From: Anisakis pegreffii
Lineage: Eukaryota; Nematoda; Chromadorea; Rhabditida; Anisakidae
DNA: 64,000 nucleotides
Assembly: GCA_035041965.1 (NCBI GenBank)
Contig: JAPYMA010001249.1
Location: 78,399-142,398 of the forward strand
Reading direction: 5' to 3'
Shown here: positions 1 to 11,400 of the stretch, piece after piece
Layout: the number at the start of each line of letters is the position of its first letter
How positions within the stretch are numbered: the stretch's first letter is position 1
Translations under genes and position numbers: made by a program
Notes under the pieces: model-generated
Told to the model about the DNA's origin: nothing
Seen by the model: only the letters and a program-made list of their open reading frames with translations
The model's database searches: none

Positions 1-1
1 T

Positions 2-628
2 TTTTCATATTCATCCATGTCATACTCAGCACATCGAATATTCGCTAGATTGAAGCAGTGCAAAATGAGTGAAAAAAGCAAAAAACTACAACGCAAACTA
101 ACGCTCTGTATGATTCTTCAGGTATTTTTCTAATCTTACTCGAATCATTATTCTTCTCGTTACAGTAACAATGAAGCGGATCATCATTCACTGCAACTCA
201 TACGTGCGGCATCAAACGCCCGTCTATTGTATTAGCATTATGCTTGCTTGCCCTCAAATTCGACAAATTGACTTCCTTAATTAAGATGATTTAAACAATT
301 TATAAATAATATGAATTGTTGTCTCAAGGCCATATTACCAATGGTGTTCACAATTATACCAATGTTGACGTTCATGATGCTGCTCATCTCACCGGCTCAA
401 ATCGATTGCTACGGAACGACGATACTCGCGGTACTCAATTGGCAACCATGCATTTATCCGATCATATCACTTTGTTTCATCCAACCACTTCGTGATCTAT
501 TACAAAAATACATGACTACATTATTTTACTGCCAACGTTTTCCACTCCGCAATAAATACACTCTGAAAATCATGCCAAAAATTGCAACGAAAACAAAGGT
601 GGTAACAATATCGCATAATCATCTCTAG
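2..628 (+). CDS. Serpentine (7TM) chemoreceptor-like protein, C-terminal part only
   Basis: Two exons, 2-121 and 329-628, joined in phase 0; the 5' part lies outside the window. Exon one carries the intracellular loop typical of nematode Str-superfamily receptors, with the motif KMSEKSKKLQRKL leading into the sixth helix. Exon two continues with a hydrophobic segment (PMVFTIIPMLTFMMLLI), a short outer loop, and a last helix ending in YPIISLCFIQPLRDLL, followed by a basic tail. The donor is CAG/GTATTT and the acceptor is a non-canonical TCAAG. Such receptors sit in the ciliary membrane of sensory neurons and couple to G proteins. The subfamily (str, srh or srd) cannot be decided from this fragment. 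The gene is convergent with the GT92 gene that follows. Confidence 0.6.
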
Positions 629-1988
629 GTTGTTAAGTACAGCAAGAAGTAGTTGCTCGACGACACTCTTGGAACAATTTATTGGTATTTTGATGATGCT
701 GGTTTAAATGAGAGCGACTTTTGTCAACTTGTAATTCTCTCATTCACTGTACCATTAAGTAATGAATGTTTGTGACGATTCAAATTTTATCAACGAATTA
801 TTTCTTATCAAGATGATGAATAAAATATTTCGTGGTTATAATTCTTCCAGTCTTTAACTTTCATGATGCATTGTATTCTACAGTTATTAGGAGAAATTTT
901 CTGAAAAGGTTTTATAATTGGTCACGTTCCATTTGGGAACATGGAGAAGGCAAAACCTTTTACACTGATCAAGATCAATTTCATCCACACCGATGTGGAT
1001 TCATTACTCATTTAAAGGTGATTAATATTATCGCTTCTTATGTCCTAACTTCACGCTTCAATGTCTGAGAATCGAATCCTACCATGTCACTGACTCCTTT
1101 ACATCAGTGAATAGATGCAAACTGCCATTACTTCCATCACCTCACTCTCCAATTTACTCAAACTTCAATATCATTTTTAACGTGGCTCAGACATCCAAGG
1201 AAGATACCCACATGGACGCTTCGGGTGGAAACCGCGAAATGGGATACATCAATCATAGCCAACGTGCGAGCTATCCTCTGCCGAGGATACGCTGAATTAA
1301 CTGCCGTGTTACTCAGTACACTCACAAGGCTGTACTCAACAGCAAACGGGTTGTTCGAATCTGCCTCGTTGTCTGGCACTATCTCCTTGCGAATGACTCA
1401 CTAATAACCACCTTTCTAAAACCAGTCGTTGACGTGTGTACTCAAAAACAAATAGAAATGCTTTCACCAGTAATGACATAGCAAGTATCCTTGTGGAATG
1501 AAGGCTACCACTCAGAGGCAGCAAAATCATGGTATCATATTTAGAGCTTTCTTAATTTTTGAAATTTGAGTAACATGCCAAGAGAATATGTTACATTCGT
1601 TTAAATGGGGATGAAATTGCGTTAGTTTCGGAACATGAAGATAATCTGACTGATGTTTGAAGGTAATCTGATTATGTCATTTTCCATGAGCAATTCATGA
1701 AGATAATCACACTAATATATTTATTCAACCGATTTATAAGTGAATTATGAACAGATGGACTTAAAAACAAAATATATTCACAGGTAGTAGCGATTGACAA
1801 GAATTTAACGAAAATTTTCCCTACATGAAACGACAGAATGAAGAGGAGCGTTCCCGTCAATTATTGATGGTATTATTTGAGAAGTCTTGCGTCATAGAAT
1901 ACACTTGCGTTCATTGCGTTTCTTTAGAATTAGAATACACTTTGCAAATGGATATTAAAAGCGTAGACGTATAGTCCATTGCAAGCTC
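629..1988. other. Intergenic stretch between convergent genes
   Basis: This is AT-rich sequence between the chemoreceptor stop and the GT92 stop. Only short ORFs of 60-80 codons on both strands are visible, without splice-bounded structure or recognisable domains. I see no gene here. Confidence 0.6.
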
Positions 1989-4900
1989 TCAGAGCATGTG
2001 CAATTTCTTGAGCACATTTGTAACCCGCTTAGTTAGTTTATCAGCAAATCTATCGAGACTTTTGTCATCAACCGTGACTTTTTGAAGATTAGCACAATCT
2101 TTTTTCGATTCGATTGGACATGTCTCCTTGTAGTGTAACTTCAGTGCGATATCCTTGTTTGCGTAGATTGTACGAGAGACATTCGCGAATAACCGATGCA
2201 GTGCAAAGTGATTGAAAACACTCGCAATCGACTTCGTACTGAAAATTTCAAAAAATTAACAGGCAGCTGAATATGCCTCGTTTTGATTGTATCTTTGATT
2301 GAGAAGTTTCTGAGGAAATATGCCATTCATAAGTTAAAGCCAATTCAGATCGATTCCTGCTCAAAATTTATCCACTTTTGGGTTTTGTTATGACGATATG
2401 GTAGTTGATCAATTCAATTCGAATGTAGTTTGTTCGGAAGTACAAGTAATCCTGGAACAGCTAAAGCGTTCATGGAACATCTGATGATTTAGTGGCAAAT
2501 GCAGACTCTCCGAGGCAGAACTTCGTCAGTAACTAACCTCGTGAAACTTTTTCCGTATTCACCACGATCACTGATCTTCTGTGACATACGTCTGTTACGT
2601 AGCATATACATATACTCGGGCACGTTTGCGTCGATTCGTTTCGAAGGGAATTTGAAAGCGTTCAGAAACGATACCGATGAAATGTCATACTTGGGTGTTT
2701 TACCGATCGCTTCTTTTAGCATCTCCATCCAATTATCATTCTTAATTGGGACAATCACTTCATCTGTGTCAATAATCAAAACATACTCATGCGTATCGAT
2801 ATGCCTGCAAAAAGACACTTCAGTCTTTCATAGCAACGAATCAACACACGATTACGATTCTTCAATTGACGCAATAATTCTCTGCAGATTTCATTCATAC
2901 GCGTTTCTGACTTATTCACTTGCGATCATGATGTGATCTTTCTACAGTTTTCCTCACAAAAACAAAATTTTGAATTCCAGTGTTTCTGATTTCTCGTTAT
3001 AAATAACTTGGAACGTTCAACATATTTCACAAAAACTGGATCAAGCAAGCGAACTCGCATACCTGTAAAAGCAATCGTTATACGGAATCAATTCATGACG
3101 TCTTTTTTGTTGTCGATTTCGCCAAATGAATTCGCTTCGAATGAAATTTTGATTTGGAGAGTAACCCGGAAGATCTAATGAAATCTGAAAAAAAAGAAAC
3201 AATTTTTTCCATCGAATTCAATCTTTCAATTTCTGGTTTCATCTAAAATCAATAAATTAATTCTAAGTGGCGTCGAGTTCAATTTTTATTAATGAGGACA
3301 AACTGATTCGTATCAATCATGAATTATGAAATCGAAACTCTTATTTCTGCAATGCTATAGCGTGAAAACTTCTCCTCTTCATACTTTGACGCTATCGAAT
3401 AGATTATCGACAGAATGCTATTTGAAGCGAGTCAGAATAACGTCTACATATCTGCTGACAATTCAAATTAAATGAATTCCACAGAAAGGATATCCCTTAC
3501 TTTTTTACACAAACACATAATCGTTAAAGCAAAACATAAATACCATTGTCAATTTCCCGATATTAACATAATAGTCGAGCACTTTTTGTGTTTCAGGCGA
3601 TACGAAATACGTGTACACTGTGACTGTATCGGCTCCCAACAAGTACTGAGCTTCAATCCACTCAACAAACCGTTTTGAAATGTCCTCTTTGAAGTCCATA
3701 CCCTAAAACTGTTCACTGTAAAGTATGATAAAATGCTCACTGCTTGACATAGTTAATATCATTCAGCGAGAACTCTCTTGGAAATCCTATGACTCACGCA
3801 GGTGAATTTCAGGGCAGTTCTGGTGAATAATGAAGTGGTTCATTACTCCCACTCTGCTACGTTTTATCGTCTGATGTGTATCGCTTAGAAAGAAATATGA
3901 ATAATGTTCGTATGCTTCTAATGACTAAAAATGAAAATGCCGAAACTCAGATACTTATTGTTAGATATATGAATGTGCAGTGATGTGCAACTTCAGATAA
4001 TGTATATTCAAGCTGTATCGAACCTTGACACATACAGCAACAAATTTACGACCAGAATTCGGTGTTTCGTTTTTTCGAACTCGAAGCGCAGGTGAACTGC
4101 CATAATGACAAGCTGCTTGAGTTGTGAGTTGAACTGCTAGTTGATCACTGTCTTGCATTCTTGATGGCAGCGGACAGGTGATCAAATTGGGCACATAAAA
4201 TAAATCTCTAGGATCCCATGAACGTTGCCAGATTTCTCGAATATATCCATCGACAACTACTGCTTTATCATTGCTCAGATCACGAATGCAACAAAATATT
4301 GTTCGCTTCGTTTCGATTGAACGAAATGACATTAGAAGTACCTGAAATCCTTTAAAAACTTCATGATCACGGGGAACAATTCAGAGTGCCTTTAGGAGGA
4401 TCAACGAAATGAAAGGTCTTTATTTGTTTCACATCAATTGTGTTTTATTTCTTCATCAAAATACATTTTCCCAACTTCTGATACAGTGTTTGAAAAATCG
4501 TTAGCAAAACGCAGCAAATGGAAACGACTTCTTTTATGAATCGAACCTTATGTTTTGCAACCGTGAAAATGTGAAATGAGGACGAATCAACTCAGTTGCA
4601 AAAAAAATGAATAATCAACTGAGTGAATGTTTCAGTTACTGACTTGAATGGCATGATTCAAAGGATAAAGTGAGTTCGGACGACGATCATAAGTTGCTGA
4701 ATAAAGATATAGGTCGTCGTTTTTAATCCATCCACGATCCACTATCACATCAGGCTTTTTCAGTCGACACCTCCAATATTCATTTACTTCTGTTGGCTGT
4801 AAATATGCCATTCTCATTGAAATGAATATGACATCGTTCAAATATGTTATCATTTCGACTTTAATCGCACCAAACACTCAAACCTATCACTGTCTGCAAT

Positions 4901-5538
4901 CAGCTGAGCATCTTCAACTAGCAAGTATAATAGAAAGTAGCCAAAATATGACAAGCATTTTAAAGTTAACAGTCTAATGACTCTATGCTCAACAGCGTTT
5001 ATAAAGTATGACTTCTAGAATTTAAGACTGCCGTGAAGTGAGTAATTGTGATTAATGCCTTCAGAAGTAGGACAATCACTAATTAACTCAACTTGATCGC
5101 TATTTAATAACAATTTATAGAGATGTTTCGTTACGGAATATTAAAATCAACAAAATATTGACAGGATGCATTAAAGCGATTTGTTGATCTAACGTATAAC
5201 GTTACTGATATAAAGTGAAAAACGGATATGCTCTCGCTTGTTCATTGATGAAAGCATCGTTCGATATGCACAAAACAAACCTTCTCGACAACATCTCGAA
5301 TAAAGGCTTTACCAATTTGCATGTCGTGCAGATATTGCACCGTTTCAACTGCGTAATCTAAATCCTCTTCGAACGTTTCGTTGTAGCCATTCACCGACAA
5401 CAAATTCGATCGTTTTCGTTCTTCGACTTCATAGTCAAACACATGTAACGCTGTCAACAAGACCGTAATTGATACGCATATAATGGAAAGACGGGATCGT
5501 GAATGCCATATCGAAAGAAGTGAGTTGCGACGAACCAT
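1989..5538 (-). CDS. GT92 (DUF23) family glycosyltransferase, type II membrane protein
   Basis: Seven exons, 5538-5281, 4796-4644, 4341-4024, 3702-3544, 3184-3063, 2804-2538 and 2238-1989, give about 508 residues, and phase agrees at every junction. The start is ATG 5538. A signal anchor at residues 17-34 follows a short basic cytoplasmic tail, so the enzyme should be a Golgi type II protein with a lumenal catalytic domain. Family signs in order: FVAVCVK near residue 240; a helix WIEAQYLLGADTVTVYTY; ELIPYNDCFYR at about 327-337; the metal-binding DTD at 349-351 in VLIIDTDEVIVP; YGKSF; and KSIASVFNHFAL near the C terminus. GT92 enzymes of worms and animals transfer sugars, often galactose, to N-glycan cores. 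The donor sugar here is not decidable. The length is normal for the family and no damage is seen. Confidence 0.9.
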
Positions 5539-7552
5539 CGATCCACACTGCAATTATATTTAGTTTAGGATTTTGCATCCAGTTCGTTCCATTTGAGTAA
5601 TCATTCTTCCATATTTGGTGGACATATGAATGTCGTCATGGCTCAGAAAAAATTAGGTTAGTTCAGCTCAAAAAAAAAATTATTCCAATTTCTTTGAAAA
5701 GAATTATCGCTGATAAATACGATTTGTAAATTCTTTCATGCTTAAAGGAAAAATAGCATAAATTTTGTTAATTTTTTTCGAATGTTCAACGTAATTCAGT
5801 TGAGAAAAGTCTATTGTACGAACGTATTTGAATGCAAAAAGAACAACAAACTCAGTGACATACACGATCAAACCAATAAAAGAAGACACACAAATAAAGC
5901 GAACGAGAGCATCAAACGTATTGGAGCACCGCCAAGGTCAATCAGTTGTCAACGATCACATCCGTAAGAACGGATAATTGATGGCAGCAAACATCGTGAT
6001 AGGAAGAACTGAAAGAAGAAAATCACCGAAGGCTTTATCAAATACCGTTAACAATACAATCGCCTTCAGATATTCTTCCTGAAATAGTGGCATTAATTGA
6101 AAGAGTACTGAAATACTCTGATTCGTTCGTCGATAATTCCTCGTGCCAATTGCATTTCAATAAAAATTTCGCCTAGTTGACCGTTCCGTTGAAATTCAGC
6201 ACTGTGCTTCTAATATCTTCATCGCTTGCTCTTATAATGCTATTCCACAGCGTTATGGCTTTGAAGAGTACTTGCGAGAGGTAATTTTCTCATTACAAAA
6301 TCGCACAACATCATTTCAAACCACAACTACTTGAGCAACTTGAAAGCAAACCACAACTTGAACTTGAGCAAGTAAGGTATGTCTTTACACGCTTAAATTC
6401 GAAAGCGGTAGACATCGATCCTAATGAAATGCAAGTTCTGATCACAACAGTTTTCTTTTGGATTTCAGCTGAAGTTTATCTCAAAATTAAATGTCAAATT
6501 TGCGCATCAGAAAACAATTCTGAATAATAATGATGTACACAATTGCTGACTAATTTTAAGACAAATACACCAATTGGATTTTCGTACGCAAACCACAATT
6601 ACGAATGAAAATAATTTTTCACAATTCATCCGGTTATTCACCAAGTTCCTCCGAATGCTCTTGGATTGTCTAGTCAAATCAAAACATCGTTTGGAACCAT
6701 TGCTTTACGTTTTATTCGATTTCGCAACATCAATAGGGAAAATACATGTGTATATTAGAACACAAGTGAACAGTGAACATTTTGAGGAAACTTTCAGCAG
6801 TATCGTGCTGATAAGGAGAAAAAAGATTTTGACATAAAATTTTGAAGTGAACAACCATTCAGCAGCTAAACCACATTTCCGTTTAAAATGACATATCGAG
6901 TATTGCTTCACCCCTCATTTGAATGATTATAGATACAAAAAGAGCAAAAATGAGAAACTCTCAACCTCAACGACGCTTCAACTAGAACCATTTTTTAACT
7001 AGAACCACACTTCGTTGACAGCATTCACAAATCGCATTTACAAGTACAATCGTCAATCACAGATCATTAAGATGCGTTAGAAATTGAAACAAAATTACAA
7101 AGAAGCAAAAATTCCCTTATTTTACAATAACGAAGAGAATTTAAAGACAATCACATAACTGACTGCTTCAGCTTGGACGGAAAAACGTGACACAAATTAC
7201 CTAAAAAAGCAATAGTCAACACAACCGTTGAGAAAACAATGACAATGAAACAAACACTTTTATGAGACCGGAAATAAGCTCAACGTCGAGAGAAATCTTG
7301 AGTAATTATACTGAAGCATTGCAATTTTGATAATTTCGTAGATTTTACACAAGTCGACCGCTTTTCTGTAAACCATATCACATGTTCCTATATCGGAAAA
7401 TAGATCTATATCCAATGCTTATTGAGCCTGAAAACGACTGCAATCGTAAGAGATCGACAAGTAATTACGATTCATCGAGCATCATCTGTCGGCGGCGCCT
7501 CTCTATGACTTCAATTTGGATAGCATAAATAAGATGTCAATTCAACGGACAC
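5539..7552. other. Unassigned stretch upstream of the GT92 gene
   Basis: Minus-strand ORF pieces near 5704-5890, 6000-6090 and 6130-6280 are hydrophobic or look locally like protein (for example LPITMFAAINYPF and LFKAITLWNSII). I could not join them with agreeing phase, and some adjacent pieces lie in different frames without room for an intron. They may be exons of the same unknown membrane gene as 7553-7931, or chance. A short basic run EVIERRRRQ (minus, near 7480) may belong with them. Nothing on the plus strand is convincing. Confidence 0.3.
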
Positions 7553-7931
7553 TGTCTGGCTTTCAGCCATAGAATTCGCAGAATCTGATGCAGCAAAACA
7601 CTCAGTATAATAGCAATTGATACACCATCAACGTTGACAAACGCTTGGAATGTTTCATCTCAAATGAACGACAACAGCAATAATAATATGCAATAATTAC
7701 AATCGTGACGAGCAATCGGTCCAATGACCGTTGATTCAGAGCCAGTCATAATCTTCTGAATCGTCGAATTGATAGTAATAAGCTGATCCGATGACTGAGC
7801 AAGCAAGCAAACGATAATCGCCATACCACTGATGATCATTCGAATGAGTACAAACTTTTGGTTGGGCAATAAAAATACGATAAAGATCAAAAAAAACGAA
7901 AACAGAACTATTGTAGTTGGATACGATGAAA
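7553..7931 (-). CDS. Two exons of an unrecognised multi-pass membrane protein (partial)
   Basis: Candidate exons 7931-7701 (acceptor CAG, phase 1 in and out) and 7643-7553 (acceptor AAG, phase 1 in, phase 2 out) join in frame. Together they hold three hydrophobic helices of about 18-20 residues: TIVLFSFFLIFIVFLLP, VLIRMIISGMAIIVCLLA and VSIAIILSVLLHQILRILWL. A polar loop with one N-glycosylation sequon (NST) lies between the second and third. I do not recognise the family. The 5' and 3' ends of the gene were not found; it lies between the WSD-like gene and the GT92 gene on the same strand. The joined frame and helix pattern support coding, but this is inference. Confidence 0.35.
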
Positions 7932-8486
7932 CTGCTTAGAAATATATCAATCTCCACAATTGCACTACAAAAAAAAAAACAATCATGACTGCTGAAATAC
8001 TGCGAACAAAAATAACTTCTCAGTCGACTCGTGATGACTTTCGTGGCACATCAATACTGATGAATTCACGTGAAAATCTTCTCGAGGATGGAGCTGAAAC
8101 TACGAACAAAATCAGCAACAGGATGAAGCAGTATTGATTCGGTGACAATAGCACTCACCGTTTGCGTATTTTTAAATGCGAATCACAGAGCGTCATTCAA
8201 AACCAATCTGTTAAAAAGTCATTTGCTATTGCTAATGGAACGTTTTCCGTTTTGTCATTTTTACACTTCTGTTCTCCATCTACTTAAAGAATCACATGCC
8301 AAAACGTACCGCATAGTTTCCACTGAACTATCTCGTTAAACAATTTGGCTCAAAAACGGATTCAAAAACTACGAAGGACAAACTCTTGATCATAAGTGAA
8401 CTTGATAAGAACGTCTCTGTGTGACTTCAAACAACATTTTGAGGTTAAATTCACACGACTCATCGAAATTCAAATTTTCACAAGGT

Positions 8487-11400
8487 TCAATTCAAAACTG
8501 TACCATTCTCTTGTCTGTATGGTGCTAAAAGTTCAGCGACAGCATTCGTTGCCAATTCCGCACTCTCAAGTATAGGCACACAAATTGGTGCCCTCAGACG
8601 AGTAGCCATACTCTCATGAAATATTCGCATTCGACTTTCCAATTCACTCAGTTTATTGATGTATTCACTTCGATCGATCTGAATATCACTATTACTATTG
8701 AGTGAAGTGACAGAGTATTTATTTTTATCACTGCTAGAGTATCTTTTGAGTGCATACGAGTTTGCATCATTAACATTTTATATTGTGGTTCTCTTCGATT
8801 ACATTTTCACAAAGTTCTGTAGAAATAGCGATCCGATGCTTATGTTGCACTGTACAGGAGTTAAGGGTTCGTTTCAAATGGACTGATGATCGGTTTTGTA
8901 ACGATTGGAACGAACGAAAACTTCGACTTACATGAGGGTTATTTCGTATACTATCCAATTCAGCTTGAACGTTACGAAGCAATACTTGCAGCTGTTCAAC
9001 GCTGCAGTTCTCAATATCAATCTGGAAAATCAAATTACATATGCAGCAAATGAGGATGGGTGGAATTTTTCTTTCTTTGTGGTTATTGAGAAATTAGGTG
9101 AACTGAGAGAAGTCTCACGTTTTGATCATCATCAACGATGCTGACTGATGTGGTGGATGATTCGTTGCCGAATGCAGCAGGTTTTGTGCTGACTGACGCT
9201 TCAACGGCACTGTCTCGTATAAACGGTACTCGCATGGGCAGAAAGGTCGTTTGACTCAGTGTTAATAATTTCATCGATAACTGCTCTAATAAACACCGTA
9301 ATTCAGCCTGAAATCATTCCGATAGTATTCACGCAACTCAAAATAGTCTCCTCACTCTTCTGTTCAACCTCTTCAGTTCCTTTCAACTAATCCTCGTGAA
9401 CAGATGAGAGAAATTAGATAAAATGCTATACTCAACTGATGAAAGCAGAAATCGAGAGCGATTGATGAACGACTGAATACAAGTTCAAAAGTTATCTTTA
9501 TTATTTTTCACTTTCACTAACATGCCATTTTGAAAGCGACTGTAATGCGCTGTTATCAATTTGATGTATATGAATGAAATCATTTCTTGTTGAGGAAACA
9601 GTACGAATGTAACAATGCATTACCTTGAAATGAACAAGTAACTGATCTGGGTCAGGAAAGCATACGGCATTAACCGAAACACTGAGCATGATGTCGTTAC
9701 CACACTGAACAAACGTGAATGCTGATTTTACAGAATCCGGTAAAGACGGATAGAACAATATCGACTGAATACGATTTGAATCCAACTCAATATCACCACT
9801 CGCGCGGAACAAGCTCACCACTATTGAATTATCCGTATAGAGCGATGAAAACAATCGACGACTCAATGAACTGGAAAAGGAAACTTCCGCTGAAAATCGA
9901 GCTAATTTTAGTGAAGATCGTATTTTCAACAACCAATTGTTCAAGTTTGTGGTTTTGAAGAAATGTCTTCGCCTTAAACAGTAGTGTTACAGACACAGAA
10001 AGTTGTCATCGAAAATGCGCATGCTCAACGTGGATGAGACGTCAAGAGAGGGCTTGAATGCAGCATCCTATAAAAACATCTGAGATTCACTAGTATAATG
10101 ATCGAACTCTATGCTGCACTACCGAAAAGCATGAGCATTCGTAAACCATCTATTTCTGATGGTTGATTCGGTTACTTTGATACTTGCCATTTTATCACGA
10201 AATGTTAGTGAAATTTTAAGAGACAACTGTTTGACGAAGATGACTCACAAAGGAATCTTGAAAGACGTAATGTCAACGGTAAGACACCATCGAGCGCACC
10301 GGCTAGACGTCTCTGAACAGCCCAAACCCGCGGTATGGTGCCCTCAACACCGCACGGTACTTGCAGCGGTAACAAGATCATATCACATGGTTTATGTGCT
10401 TCCACAGGTATATATTCACGACATGAAACCGGAACTGTGGCACCGATGTCGGGCGGATGTGCTATACCCTGAACAAGTATTATGCATATTTCGATCTCTG
10501 TAACTGTTCAGTATTGGTTCAGTGAGCGATTTCTGATTTTAAGGAAGCATATTCTATTTCCTCCTAAATGAGGCTGGTAGTGAGATGCTTAAACGCTTTC
10601 AATGTATTATAGTCAACATCAAGATGAATAATTTCGAAGCAGTCAATGGTATTGATGCATAATTAAGCTTATGCCTAAATGTCACAGATACTACCCAATA
10701 TAACTTAATGGCTTCTGTAAATCAAAACTAGAAATCAACCGTTAACAACAAACACAATAATTGTAAGGGTACTATTAACAATATTACTCAAACATCAGTG
10801 AACGACCTACTGAAGAACGAAAATGACGTCGAACAGCACCAGCGACAAATGCCAAAAATAACTCGATCGTTGCGGCACGCAGAATGCGCTCAGCGCGAAG
10901 CAACTGATCAGTATCTGATAACCTTATCCATCTATACAAACGCTTATCACCTGAAAAACATAACACTCGATAGCCTCAACTGAACTATCCATATTCATTT
11001 CATAATAACTTCAAATAATGAATTCAAAATAAGATTTCGAAGGCAATGTCACTGTCTACCGATCCAAATTATCTCGCGATGGATGGCATTCTCCCAGAAA
11101 GAAATGACTTGCTTGAAGCTGCTCTTGATGATGGAATATAACAAATGAAATGAGTACATAATAAATGCACAGATGAATATTTGCATAATAATCACAAAAA
11201 AATATGATCGCAAATAGAAAGTGGGGCACCATTTCATAAGGCTCTGTAGATCTATCTAGTGATGTCAAATACTCGATAAATTACCACTTAATCCAATAAA
11301 TTCTATAAACATATAGAGAGTTTCAATTGAAACATCCACAGAACATCCTGACCATATATCCAACGATCATTTTGATCGTTTGATGTTCGACGTACTCAAA

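Noticed and set aside
1330..1380. tRNA B-box-like word ttcgaatct
   Set aside because: Flanks do not form cloverleaf stems.
2499..2936. Plus-strand ORF of 145 codons
   Set aside because: Antisense to the GT92 exon that carries the DTD motif; no family match on the plus strand.
7984..8132. Plus-strand 50-codon ORF starting MTAEILRTK
   Set aside because: It looks coding but has no splice sites or partner, and the opposite strand reads as a pyrimidine-rich acceptor region; left undecided and not annotated.
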